Positions 5,385-12,853 are shown, numbered from the stretch's first letter. The stretch is 20,879 nt of DNA from Lachnospiraceae bacterium (GCA_900771995.1 CAAGQC010000076.1:1-20879), one strand, 5' to 3'. Notes: generated from the letters alone by a model not told the origin. Made by a program: numbers and translations.

Positions 5385-7993
5385 TTCGTTATCTGTATAA
5401 TCACTGTCGGCATGAGAGCGAGCCCCACGATCTGACCAAGTGCTGTCGTAGGCAGAGCGGCTATGCTGAATACACTGTGCAGCGCCGGAATGAAGATTAC
5501 CAGTGCCAGTAAAGAGACTCCCGCGGCGAAAGCATAGAGGCTGTAGCGGTTCGAGGTCAGTCCTAACCGGAAGATGGATTCGCTGCCACGGCAGTTAAAA
5601 CCATGGAACAATCTGGCCAGTGTCAGTGTGGCAAAAGCCATAGTAGAAGCCATAGCCGAACTGACTGTCAGTCCGATGTGATAAGCTGTCATGGAGGCTG
5701 CTGCGATCAACAGACCCTGTGTTATCATCGTAAGCATAAAGTCTCTGGTGAGGATTCCTTCCCGTGGATTCCTGGGCCTTTCCTTCAGAAGGTCGTTATC
5801 AGCAGGTTCCATGCCGATTGCCAGGGCCGGAAGAGAATCGGTCAGCAGGTTGATGAATAGCAGATGTACCGGTGTAAAAGGCACAGGAAGTCCCATCAGG
5901 GATGTGTATAATACTGCTAAGATACCGGCGGTATTACCGGACAGCAGAAACAAAATGGCATTTTTGATATTTCTGTATACATTACGCCCATTTGCCACTG
6001 CCTTGATGATCGTTGCAAAATTATCATCCGACAGAATCATGTCAGCGGCATCCTTGGATACCTCTGTTCCGGTAATTCCCATAGCGACACCGATGTCCGC
6101 CTTTTTCAATGCAGGAGCATCATTCACACCGTCTCCCGTCATGGAGACAATATTACCTCTGCGCTGCCATGCTTCTACAATCCGGATTTTGTTCTCGGGA
6201 GATACTCTGGCATAGACGGAGATTTGTGCTATCTGTTCATCCAGTTCGCTGTCGCTCATGGCATCCAGCTCCGCACCTGTCAGTGCAAGGTCTCCTTCTT
6301 CGAATATTCCGATCCGGCGGGCGATTGCCACTGCTGTTACCTTATGATCACCGGTGATCATGACCGGACGGATGCCGGCTCTCTTGCAAGCTGCAACGGC
6401 AGCTGCAGATTCTTCTCTGGGAGGATCTACCATAGAGATCAGCCCCAGGAAGGTATAGCCATACTCCGCATGGATGTCGAGATTTTCCTCCGATTCCTTG
6501 TAAGCAAAAGACAATACACGCAGGCCATTTTCTGAAAAAAGCTGATTCTGCATACGGATCTTGTCTTTTTCAGCTTCCGTCATAGGACGGATACCATCGC
6601 TGCAGCGTACATAGTCACAGCGGTCTAAGAGAACATCCACAGCACCTTTGGTAAGGACCGTGGGTACACCATGCAGCATATATTTTGTACTCATCAGCTT
6701 TCTGTCGGAATCAAAAGGCACTTCCTCAAGGCGTTGCATGTTTTGCCTGAGGATATCTTCATGCATATTTGCTTCTTTCAAAATAGAAGATGTATCCGCT
6801 TCAATCCTTCGAAACATCTCTAAAAGGGCATATTCTGTTGGGTCACCGATGCCCTTGTCATCAATGATGCTGGAATCATTGTTGAGGACAGCGTCGTAGA
6901 GCAGATAGCGATGTGTCTGATTCAAAAGGTCAAGCTGGTCCGGCTCGTATAACCGGCCTTCTATATAAATCTGCTGCACCGTCATTTTATTTTGTGTCAG
7001 TGTTCCGGTCTTATCAGAGCAGATGACTGAGACACAGCCCAGACTTTCCACAGCTTTCAGATTTTTGATAATTGCATTTTCCTTTGCCATTTTCTGCGTA
7101 CCAAAGGCTTGCACTATGGTCACAATGGAGCTTAGTGCCTCAGGGATCGCAGCAACAGCCAGTGCCACTGCAAACATCATGGAGTCCAACAGCGTCATCC
7201 GACGATAGATACACAGGCAGAATACGACAGCGCATATGATCATGATCAGTATGGCAAGTCTGCTGCTGAACTTGTCCAGGCTCTCCTGCAGCGGTGTCTT
7301 GCGCTCTTTGGCTGCATTCATCAGTCCTGCAATCTTACCCAGCTCCGTCTCCATGCCGGTAGCAGTCACTAACATCTCGGCGCGTCCGTAGGTGACCAGA
7401 CTTCCGGAATAGACCATATTTGCCCGGTCAGCAAGCGCCACATCACCCTCTATAACGGCATCTGTTTTCTCTACGTTGGCAGACTCGCCTGTCAGAGAGC
7501 TTTCATTGACCTGCAGCGAATAGCTGTGCAGGATACGGCCATCGGCCACGATCATGTCTCCCGCTTCCAATATGACAATGTCTCCCGGTACAATATCCTT
7601 CGATGGAAGTTCCCGTTTCATACCGTCTCGAATGACTTTTGCACAGGGCGAAGATAACTGCCTGAGACTATCCAGAGAACGCTGAGCCTTTACATGCTGC
7701 AGGGTACCCAGAATGGCGTTGATCACCAGTACCAGCAGGATTACAACGGTACTCTCCGTATTGCCGGAAAACATGGAGATCGCAGCTGCAATGATCAGGA
7801 TTACTACCAGCAGATCAGCAAACTGACTGATAAATACTTCAGGTATACTTTTGCGCCTGCTCTCTTGCAGGATATTTTCACCCTTTTCCAGGCGAAGCTC
7901 CTTGGCGCGGGCAGTGGTAAGCCCCTGTTCTGTCACCTGATATTTTTCCATGAGCTCTTTTACAGAAATATTCCAGATGTTTTTTTGTGTCAT
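5366..7993 (-). CDS. P-type (P2A-like) cation-transporting ATPase, probable Mn2+/Ca2+ exporter
   Basis: This 875-residue pump of the SERCA/PMR1-like branch uses ATP to move a divalent cation across the membrane. Visible landmarks: actuator TGES (168-171), phosphorylation site DKTGT with Asp327, KGA of the nucleotide domain, TGDGVNDAP (619-627), and about ten membrane helices. M4 has PE (284-285) and M6 has N715 and D719, so cation site II is intact. In M5 the usual site-I Glu is Gly690 after N687, so a single transported ion per cycle is expected, as in PMR1/SPCA and PMCA pumps. The ATG at 7993 is preferred to the TTG six bases upstream because AGGAGG sits 8 bp before it. A yybP-ykoY riboswitch with terminator precedes the gene, which argues for manganese as a physiological substrate; calcium remains possible. 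The gene converges on the lipoprotein gene with 5 bp between stops. Confidence 0.92.
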   Translation of the reverse strand: MTQKNIWNISVKELMEKYQVTEQGLTTARAKELRLEKGENILQESRRKSIPEVFISQFADLLVVILIIAAAISMFSGNTESTVVILLVLVINAILGTLQHVKAQRSLDSLRQLSSPCAKVIRDGMKRELPSKDIVPGDIVILEAGDMIVADGRILHSYSLQVNESSLTGESANVEKTDAVIEGDVALADRANMVYSGSLVTYGRAEMLVTATGMETELGKIAGLMNAAKERKTPLQESLDKFSSRLAILIMIICAVVFCLCIYRRMTLLDSMMFAVALAVAAIPEALSSIVTIVQAFGTQKMAKENAIIKNLKAVESLGCVSVICSDKTGTLTQNKMTVQQIYIEGRLYEPDQLDLLNQTHRYLLYDAVLNNDSSIIDDKGIGDPTEYALLEMFRRIEADTSSILKEANMHEDILRQNMQRLEEVPFDSDRKLMSTKYMLHGVPTVLTKGAVDVLLDRCDYVRCSDGIRPMTEAEKDKIRMQNQLFSENGLRVLSFAYKESEENLDIHAEYGYTFLGLISMVDPPREESAAAVAACKRAGIRPVMITGDHKVTAVAIARRIGIFEEGDLALTGAELDAMSDSELDEQIAQISVYARVSPENKIRIVEAWQRRGNIVSMTGDGVNDAPALKKADIGVAMGITGTEVSKDAADMILSDDNFATIIKAVANGRNVYRNIKNAILFLLSGNTAGILAVLYTSLMGLPVPFTPVHLLFINLLTDSLPALAIGMEPADNDLLKERPRNPREGILTRDFMLTMITQGLLIAAASMTAYHIGLTVSSAMASTMAFATLTLARLFHGFNCRGSESIFRLGLTSNRYSLYAFAAGVSLLALVIFIPALHSVFSIAALPTTALGQIVGLALMPTVIIQITKIIRHR

Positions 7994-8044
7994 ATACAAA
8001 TCCTCCTTCTTAAATAATGTACCCGGATCCCTTGTTTATCACGC

Positions 8045-8087
8045 AAAAAAAGACTTTTACTGCACGATAAACATACAATAAAAGTCT
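8045..8087 (-). terminator. Riboswitch-controlled intrinsic terminator
   Basis: On the minus strand AGACTTTTA (8087-8079) pairs perfectly with TAAAAGTCT (8059-8051), followed by seven T (8051-8045, the first also being the last base of the stem). The left arm overlaps the 3' strand of the riboswitch closing stem (8076-8086), so closing the riboswitch should disrupt this terminator. Confidence 0.8.
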
Positions 8088-8200
8088 CGTTCCATTTCTG
8101 TAGACGTGTACTGCCCGGTTAGCGACTGCCTGTGGCTTCGCTAACGTGATGACGACCAACACAACACCGGTTACCCGATGTGAACTACTCCCTAATATTG
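8076..8200 (-). ncRNA. yybP-ykoY (manganese) riboswitch
   Basis: The minus-strand leader contains the family's conserved blocks in order: an A/GGGGAGTAG-like 5' block (AGGGAGTAG, around 8193-8185), GGTCGTCATCACG in the first arm, a GC-rich second hairpin (GTTAGCGA...TCGCTAAC), and the closing GAACGAGACTTTTA. The outer stem CAATA..AG pairs with CT..TATTG and shares bases with the terminator's left arm. yybP-ykoY RNAs bind Mn2+ and usually switch genes on by preventing termination; the overlap seen here fits that ON design. It sits 83 bp upstream of the ATPase start codon. The identification rests on sequence blocks and stems recognised by eye. Confidence 0.85.
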
Positions 8201-8205
8201 GAAAT

Positions 8206-8234
8206 ATCCTAGCATATGCGAAAAGTATTGTCAA
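8206..8234 (-). promoter_or_regulatory. Promoter of the riboswitch-ATPase transcript
   Basis: On the minus strand a perfect TTGACA -35 box (8234-8229), a 17-bp spacer and TAGGAT as -10 (8211-8206) place the transcription start just before the riboswitch 5' block. Confidence 0.75.
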
Positions 8235-8251
8235 ATATTTCTATTGGTTGC

Positions 8252-8280
8252 TATACATAGAAATTTTTTTTTGATAAAAT
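8252..8280 (+). promoter_or_regulatory. Possible promoter of the LUD-domain operon
   Basis: TATACA (8252-8257) and TAAAAT (8275-8280) are spaced by 17 bp, with a T-rich tract between, 69 bp before the LUD gene start. It would be divergent from the ATPase promoter, with about 18 bp between the two -35 boxes. Matches are moderate. Confidence 0.4.
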
Positions 8281-8348
8281 AGGATCAAAAAGAAATCGGT
8301 CCACAGGAATAAAGTTTGCAGATTACGGAAAGGCAGGAAGGATAAGAG

Positions 8349-8975
8349 ATGAATGAAATGATCAGAAAAAGAAATGAACAGCTGGCCAAAACAGTGATCA
8401 AGGGATTACAGTCCCGCAATATGTCAGGTTATTACGCAGAGGATAAAGAAGCTGCACTAAAGCAGGCGCTGGAGTTGATCCCGGAGGGAAGCACCATCGC
8501 TATGGGCGGATGCATGAGTGCCGGAGAGATCGGACTGATCTCCGCTCTGGAAGCAGGCAATTACCACTATATCGACCGCTCTAAGATGGATGCCAGAGCA
8601 GGACTTATGGCAGCTTACGATGCGGATATCTTCCTTTCCAGTGCCAATGCCATCACCAGCGACGGTGTCATGGTCAATATCGACGGCAACTCCAACCGTG
8701 TCTCCTGTATTGCCCAGGGACCGAAGAAAGTAATCTTCATCGTCGGTATGAATAAGGTCTGCGCAGACTTAGACAGTGCCATGAAGCGTGCGAGAAACGT
8801 GGCTGCACCCATGAATGCCCAGAGATTCAATATCAAGACTCCCTGCAAGGAGACCGGAAAATGCTTCGACTGCAAGTCTCCGGATACCATCTGCTGTCAG
8901 TTCCTGATCACGAGATATTCCAGACATACGGACAGAATCCATGTGATCCTGGTCAATGACACCATAGGTTTCTAA
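8349..8975 (+). CDS. LUD-domain (DUF162) protein with cysteine cluster
   Basis: The 208-residue protein matches the LUD (lactate utilisation, LutC-like) fold as found in short clostridial members: EGSTIAMGGCMSAGEIGL near residues 47-63, the ADIFLSSANAITSDG block (92-106), and GPKKVIFIVGMNKV (124-137). The C-terminal part carries five cysteines, C166, C172, C175, C182 and C183, which could bind a metal or Fe-S centre; this is a feature I associate with the stand-alone clostridial version, but its function is unproven. LutA/LutB partner genes are absent, so a lactate oxidation complex should not be assumed. AGGAAGGA precedes the ATG. It is the first gene of a three-gene operon with a YbaK/ProX-like editing protein 21 bp downstream. 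Confidence 0.85.
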   Translation: MNEMIRKRNEQLAKTVIKGLQSRNMSGYYAEDKEAALKQALELIPEGSTIAMGGCMSAGEIGLISALEAGNYHYIDRSKMDARAGLMAAYDADIFLSSANAITSDGVMVNIDGNSNRVSCIAQGPKKVIFIVGMNKVCADLDSAMKRARNVAAPMNAQRFNIKTPCKETGKCFDCKSPDTICCQFLITRYSRHTDRIHVILVNDTIGF

Positions 8976-8996
8976 TCATAAAAAAGGGGAAAGAAT

Positions 8997-9536
8997 ATGG
9001 AATTAAAATTACAAAAAGGCAGACCTGCCGATACCACCGGCAGACTGGACAAAGAGATCCGCACCTATGACCTGCTGGATAGCTTAGGCGTGGAATATGA
9101 GCGCGTGGATCATGCTCCGGCCATGACCATGGAGGACTGCAAGGAAGTCGATGAGATCTTACAGTCCATGGTCTGCAAGAATCTGTTCCTGTGCAATCGC
9201 CAGGAGACCGCATTTTACCTGCTGATGATCCCGGATACCAAGGTGTTCCATACCAAGGATCTGTCGGCACAGATCGGCTCGGCGAGACTTTCTTTTGCCA
9301 AGCCGGAATACATGGAAAAATTCCTGGATATCACCCCGGGATCTGTCAGCGTGCTGGGACTGATGAACGATAAGGAGCATCAGGTGAAGCTGCTGATCGA
9401 TGAAGAGGTGCTGGACAGTGAATATTTCGGATGCCACCCCTGCATCAACACCTCCAGCCTCCGTATGCGGACGACGGACCTGATCGAAAAAGTGCTTCCC
9501 GCCATGGAACATGATTATGTAAAAGTAAAGTTGTAA
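8997..9536 (+). CDS. YbaK/ProX-type aminoacyl-tRNA deacylase (PrdX-like)
   Basis: The 179-residue protein has the signatures of the YbaK/prolyl-tRNA editing fold. These are a DHAPAMTMED block (38-47), a conserved Lys61 in CKNLFLCNR (the likely catalytic lysine), GSVSVLGLMND (115-125) and GCHPCINTSSLRM (145-157), the C-terminal strand that lines the pocket. Members free-standing from prolyl-tRNA synthetase hydrolyse mischarged Ala-tRNAPro or Cys-tRNAPro in the cytosol; PrdX-type proteins are the closest by length and motif order. The substrate amino acid cannot be decided from sequence. AGGGGAAAG lies before the ATG and the gene follows the LUD gene by 21 bp, so they are co-transcribed. A functional tie between tRNA proofreading and the LUD protein is not known to me. 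Confidence 0.85.
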   Translation: MELKLQKGRPADTTGRLDKEIRTYDLLDSLGVEYERVDHAPAMTMEDCKEVDEILQSMVCKNLFLCNRQETAFYLLMIPDTKVFHTKDLSAQIGSARLSFAKPEYMEKFLDITPGSVSVLGLMNDKEHQVKLLIDEEVLDSEYFGCHPCINTSSLRMRTTDLIEKVLPAMEHDYVKVKL

Positions 9537-9547
9537 AAGGATGACCT

Positions 9548-9718
9548 ATGAGAGATCCCTACGAACTTGCCAAAGATATTTTGCAGATGAACAACAGTAA
9601 GTATACTCTGGAAACGGCGGTGGGAATGAACGATCGTTTGGCGAAACCCATAGATACGAACCTGCTGATGCAGGTATTTGAAAAGCATATGAAGGCGAAA
9701 ATCGTGAGTTCCTCTTAA
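9548..9718 (+). CDS. Uncharacterised 56-residue protein at the operon end
   Basis: ATG at 9548 opens a 56-codon frame beginning MRDPYELAKDILQMNN and ending KIVSSS at TAA 9716-9718. An AAAAGGA stretch lies a few bases upstream and the preceding stop is 11 bp away, so translation from the polycistronic message is plausible. The sequence is hydrophilic and helix-prone, with no signal peptide, membrane segment or cysteine. I do not recognise the family. The last codons form the left arm of the operon terminator, so the coding end and the terminator share bases. The overlapping frame from 9541 is only 19 codons and less likely. It may be a small conserved cytosolic protein or the remnant of a longer one. 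Confidence 0.55.
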   Translation: MRDPYELAKDILQMNNSKYTLETAVGMNDRLAKPIDTNLLMQVFEKHMKAKIVSSS

Positions 9719-9733
9719 GGACTCACGATTTTT
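9699..9733 (+). terminator. Rho-independent terminator of the LUD-YbaK operon
   Basis: AATCGTGAGTTCC (9700-9712) pairs with GGACTCACGATT (9719-9730) with one bulged T and a 6-nt loop containing the stop codon, followed by TTT. The strong stem ends the operon just before the sensor kinase gene. Confidence 0.8.
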
Positions 9734-9751
9734 GGCACGAAGGAGATACCT

Positions 9752-11020
9752 ATGATACTTGAGATTTTAATGTACACACATAATGTTACCACCCTGTTGT
9801 TCGGCATTTTTCTGTCGGCATTTTTCCTGGGGGTGAAGCAGGATAAGAAAAATATCGCGAAACTTTTACTGCTGGCACTGACTTCAGGAGTACTGTATAT
9901 CATCTGTCAGTTAGCTCTAGGGATAGAGACAGCGGATCAAATCTATCCGCTGATCGTGCATGTACCTTTGCTGTGCGTACTGGTGCTGAATTATAAATTC
10001 CGTCCGCTGCCGGCGCTGATCTCGATTTTTACAGCGTATCTGTGCTGTCAGTGCAGTAACTGGATGGGATTGTTCGCCTTGTCGCTGACAGGACAGGAAT
10101 GGTGTTATTATGTCTGCCGTATTCTGGTGACGGTGGGGGTTTTCATTCTGCTGTGCCGGTATGTCTGCCAGACCACGGCCATGCTGTTTGCCAAAACAGA
10201 CAGAGAACTTCTGATCATCGGAAGCCTGCCTCTGGTATATTACATCTTCGACTATGTCACCACCAAATTTTCCAGTCTCCTGTATACCGGCAATAAAGCG
10301 GTACCGGAGTTCCTGGGATTTGCCATCTGTCTGGCCTACCTGATCTTCCTGCTGGTATATTTCAGGGAATATGAATTGAAAAGCAAGGCGGAGCAATACA
10401 ATGAGCTGATCCGTATGCAGCTGAGTTCCCTGCATACGGAGATGATCAGCACGAAAAAAAGCGAGCAGAGAATGTCCATTCTGCGTCATGATACAAGGCA
10501 TCATCTGTCGGTGCTGCGGACACTGATCCAACAGGGAGAGACCGATAAGGCACTGGAATATCTGAATGAGGTCAGCCAGACTTATGAGGATACGGTGATC
10601 AAGAACTATTGTAAAAATGAGATGGTGAATTCCGTACTGTCCATCTACAATACACGGTTTGAGGAACAGAGGATCCGCTGGGAGGCGCAGGTCGAGATCG
10701 GGGAGAAGCTGACCTGCTCCGAAATGATGTTCTGCGCGATCCTGTCTAATGTGCTGGAAAATGCGCTGCATGCCGTGCAGGAACTGCCTCAGGAAAAACG
10801 GCTGGTACAGCTGTCTCTGTCCGAAAAGTCGGGGCATCTTCTCCTGATGGCGAAAAATACCGTGCGGAATGCCCCGGTATTTAATGACGGTGTTCCGGTG
10901 ACGGAGCGTTCCGGGCATGGACTGGGGGCCAGAAGCATCGTATATTATGTGGAAAAACTGAAAGGACAATATCAGTTCTTTATGGAGAACGGGGATTTCG
11001 TTGTCCGGATCATTCTCTAA
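9752..11020 (+). CDS. AgrC-like GHKL sensor histidine kinase (orphan)
   Basis: The 422-residue protein has an N-terminal half with about six hydrophobic membrane helices (roughly residues 12-205), then a coiled linker and a cytosolic kinase core. The dimerisation/phosphoacceptor motif is LRHDTRHHLSVL with His246 as the probable phosphorylated residue. The N box is NVLENAL (N333 and N337) and the G box is SGHGLGARS (387-395). This pattern is the HPK10/GHKL class to which the peptide-pheromone sensor AgrC belongs. AAGGAG lies 8 bp before the ATG. No LytTR or other response-regulator gene is adjacent and no AgrB/AgrD pair is in the window, so the partner and signal are unknown. The LuxR protein upstream lacks a receiver domain and is not a partner candidate. 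Confidence 0.85.
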   Translation: MILEILMYTHNVTTLLFGIFLSAFFLGVKQDKKNIAKLLLLALTSGVLYIICQLALGIETADQIYPLIVHVPLLCVLVLNYKFRPLPALISIFTAYLCCQCSNWMGLFALSLTGQEWCYYVCRILVTVGVFILLCRYVCQTTAMLFAKTDRELLIIGSLPLVYYIFDYVTTKFSSLLYTGNKAVPEFLGFAICLAYLIFLLVYFREYELKSKAEQYNELIRMQLSSLHTEMISTKKSEQRMSILRHDTRHHLSVLRTLIQQGETDKALEYLNEVSQTYEDTVIKNYCKNEMVNSVLSIYNTRFEEQRIRWEAQVEIGEKLTCSEMMFCAILSNVLENALHAVQELPQEKRLVQLSLSEKSGHLLLMAKNTVRNAPVFNDGVPVTERSGHGLGARSIVYYVEKLKGQYQFFMENGDFVVRIIL

Positions 11021-11029
11021 AAGATTCTT

Positions 11030-11176
11030 TTACAGGCGGATCGCATTTGTCCAGGCGATCCGCCCTTTTTCATCAGCACATTCGATCCGCACATAGCTCC
11101 CGGTGCCGTTCAGAGGATGCTCAGCATGGGTGAGGGGTGTCTCCTGCATCAGATGCATCCGGCTGTTATGGGTCGG
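11030..11176 (-). pseudogene. C-terminal remnant resembling a PHP-type (CehA/McbA-like) metallohydrolase
   Basis: On the minus strand the frame ending at TAA 11030-11032 reads EPTHNSRMHLMQETPLTHAE, then HPLNGTGSYVRIECADEKGR and IAWTNAIRL. The YVRIECxDExGRxAWTNxI ending is typical, as I recall it, of the C-terminal strand of PHP/CehA-McbA family hydrolases. The metal-binding His/Asp motifs that define those enzymes would lie far upstream and are absent; sequence before about 11176 no longer resembles the family. No start codon with a ribosome binding site is seen. It is best read as a leftover of a deleted minus-strand gene; a short unrelated peptide is the alternative. Confidence 0.45.
11035..11070 (+). 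terminator. Rho-independent terminator after the sensor kinase
   Basis: GGCGGATCGC (11035-11044) and GCGATCCGCC (11055-11064) form a perfect 10-bp GC-rich stem with a 10-nt loop, followed by CTTTTT. It lies within the minus-strand remnant, whose last codons supply both arms. Confidence 0.85.
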
Positions 11177-11295
11177 CTCCTCTGTTGTTTTATTTTCCAA
11201 ATAAAAAAGAATAGCACAATAGAATAAATCAGAACAATCTTTGCAATGTAAAATTCGTCCCGAAAAGTTTTACGGAGCGTTTACTTTTTTTTACG

Positions 11296-11328
11296 AGTCG
11301 TTGGTAGTTGGAGCCGACGGCTTTTTTT
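11296..11328 (+). terminator. Intrinsic terminator in the leader of the solute-binding protein gene
   Basis: AGTCGTTGG (11296-11304) pairs with CCGACGGCT (11314-11322) in a 9-bp stem with two G-U pairs and a 9-nt loop, followed by seven T. It lies 59 bp before the gene start, and no unfinished transcript from a known gene reaches it, because the kinase is already terminated at 11070. It is therefore either a leader attenuator driven from a promoter in 11180-11290 (I see no strong one) or a backstop. A lone TATAAT at 11328-11333 directly after the T-run, without a convincing -35 box, could be the gene's own -10 element. The stretch 11177-11295 is A/T-rich with nothing else recognisable. Confidence 0.7.
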
Positions 11329-11387
11329 ATAATCGGAGATGTCAATTGATGAGAAAGAAAATAAAAAGGAAATCAGAGGAGAGGCAA

Positions 11388-12752
11388 ATGAAGAAATTAA
11401 TCAGTCTTGTTCTGGCAGGCATCATGACATTTTCCCTTGCAGCCTGCGGACAGAACGCAACCGACAACCAGACAGCAACAGCACAGAATGCACAGACCAC
11501 ACAGATCACAGAAGGTCAGGCGGCGGCAGACAATACCCAGTCCACAGCAGAACCCATGGAACTGACTATGTATTTCCCGGTATCCGTTGGCGGCGGTCCA
11601 GATGCATTGATCGATGCCCTGTGTGCACAATATCATGAAGAGAATCCGAATATTACGATCAAACCGGTATATGCCGGAAGCTACGCAGACACGAGAACCA
11701 AGGTGCAGGCAGCCATCAAAGGCGGTAATACACCGGATCTTGCCATTATGTTCTCCATCGACCTGTATTCCCTGCTGGCCATGGATGCCATTGCAGACAT
11801 CGACAGCTTCTGCACTACTGATGCGGATAAAGAGTGGCTGAACGGCTTCTATGAAGGATTTATGATGAACAGCCGTGACGGTGAGACGACCTACGGTATT
11901 CCCTGGCAGAGAAGTACCATCGTGCTGTATTACAACAAGGATGCTTTCCGCGAGGCAGGCCTGGATCCGGAGAAGGCTCCTTCCACCTGGGAAGAAATGA
12001 AGGAATATGCGAAGCAGCTGACCAAGGCAGACGGCTCCCAGTATGGTATTGAGATTCCTTCCGACGGTTATGCTTACTGGATGCTGCAGACCTTCTGCAC
12101 CCAGCAGAGCGGCTTCAATCTGATGAATGATACCGGTACCGAGGTATATTACAACGATGACAGAACCGCGAAAGGCTTAAGCTTCTGGAAGTCTCTGGCA
12201 GAAGACGGTTCCATGCCCTCCGGTATTGTAGCATGGGCGACTACTCCTTCCGACTTTATCGAAGGCAAGACCGCCATGATGTACCATACCACCGGTAATC
12301 TGACCAACGTGAAGAAGAACGCAACCTTTGATTTCGGTGTGGCAATGCTTCCCGCAGATGAGACTCCCGGTTCTCCTACCGGCGGTGGTAACTTCTACAT
12401 CTTCAAGGGTGTATCCCCCGAGAGACAGCAGGCTGCCTTTGAATTCATCAAATGGATGACCGATGATGAGAGAGTAGCACAGTGGAGTATCGATACCGGT
12501 TATGTGGCCACCAGACCCAGTGCTTATGACACCGAGCGCATGAAGACCTATGCGGAAGAATTCCCTTATTGTCTGGTAGCAAGAGACCAGCTGGAGTATG
12601 GTTATGCGGAACTGTCCACCTACAATCAGGCAGAAGTGCAGAAGGCCATTGATGATGCCATCTCCTATGTCATGACGGATCAGAAGGATGTGAAATCTGC
12701 GTTGGAGGAGGCACAGACCACTGCAGAGAACATTTTAAAGGCTTATAAATAA
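11388..12752 (+). CDS. ABC transporter family-1 solute-binding lipoprotein (UgpB-like)
   Basis: The start at 11388 has GGAGAGG just upstream and yields MKKLISLVLAGIMTFSLAAC, a lipoprotein signal with Cys20 in the lipobox LAAC; in-frame sequence further upstream lacks a ribosome binding site. The mature 434-residue protein follows a Gln/Thr/Ala-rich tether. Recognisable family-1 binding-protein features include a TMYFPVSVGGG opening strand, FSIDLYSLLAMDAIADID, the hinge region YGIPWQRSTIVLYYNKDAF, and GGGNFYIFKGVSPERQQAAF near the end. The GGGNF(Y/F)IFK block is especially like UgpB-type receptors for glycerol-3-phosphate or its diesters, but related receptors take oligosaccharides, so the ligand is open. 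It delivers substrate to the two permeases downstream, separated from them by an attenuator hairpin. Confidence 0.9.
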   Translation: MKKLISLVLAGIMTFSLAACGQNATDNQTATAQNAQTTQITEGQAAADNTQSTAEPMELTMYFPVSVGGGPDALIDALCAQYHEENPNITIKPVYAGSYADTRTKVQAAIKGGNTPDLAIMFSIDLYSLLAMDAIADIDSFCTTDADKEWLNGFYEGFMMNSRDGETTYGIPWQRSTIVLYYNKDAFREAGLDPEKAPSTWEEMKEYAKQLTKADGSQYGIEIPSDGYAYWMLQTFCTQQSGFNLMNDTGTEVYYNDDRTAKGLSFWKSLAEDGSMPSGIVAWATTPSDFIEGKTAMMYHTTGNLTNVKKNATFDFGVAMLPADETPGSPTGGGNFYIFKGVSPERQQAAFEFIKWMTDDERVAQWSIDTGYVATRPSAYDTERMKTYAEEFPYCLVARDQLEYGYAELSTYNQAEVQKAIDDAISYVMTDQKDVKSALEEAQTTAENILKAYK

Positions 12753-12780
12753 TCCCATAAATGTTGATCCATGTGAGGAG

Positions 12781-12813
12781 ACCAGCCTGCCGTCCTTGAG
12801 CAGACTGGTTTTT
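12781..12813 (+). terminator. Intergenic attenuator between binding protein and permeases
   Basis: ACCAGCCTGC (12781-12790) pairs with GCAGACTGGT (12800-12809) with one mismatch and a 9-nt loop, followed by TTTTT. A partly effective terminator here would make more binding protein than permease, a common layout in such operons. Confidence 0.7.
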
Positions 12814-12853
12814 CCCCATAAAATCGAGAAATAAAAGTGAGGAAATGATAAAT

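Noticed and set aside
9548..9718. The 56-residue peptide as an AgrD-like pheromone precursor for the adjacent AgrC-like kinase
   Set aside because: It lacks the central cysteine and amphipathic leader of AgrD, no AgrB protease is present, and a terminator separates it from the kinase.
9917..10969. 350-codon minus-strand open frame opposite the sensor kinase
   Set aside because: Gln/His-rich shadow; plus-strand kinase boxes are unambiguous.
11241..11387. Longer N-terminus for the solute-binding protein
   Set aside because: The extension crosses a terminator hairpin, has no ribosome binding site, and would bury the lipoprotein signal that starts at 11388.
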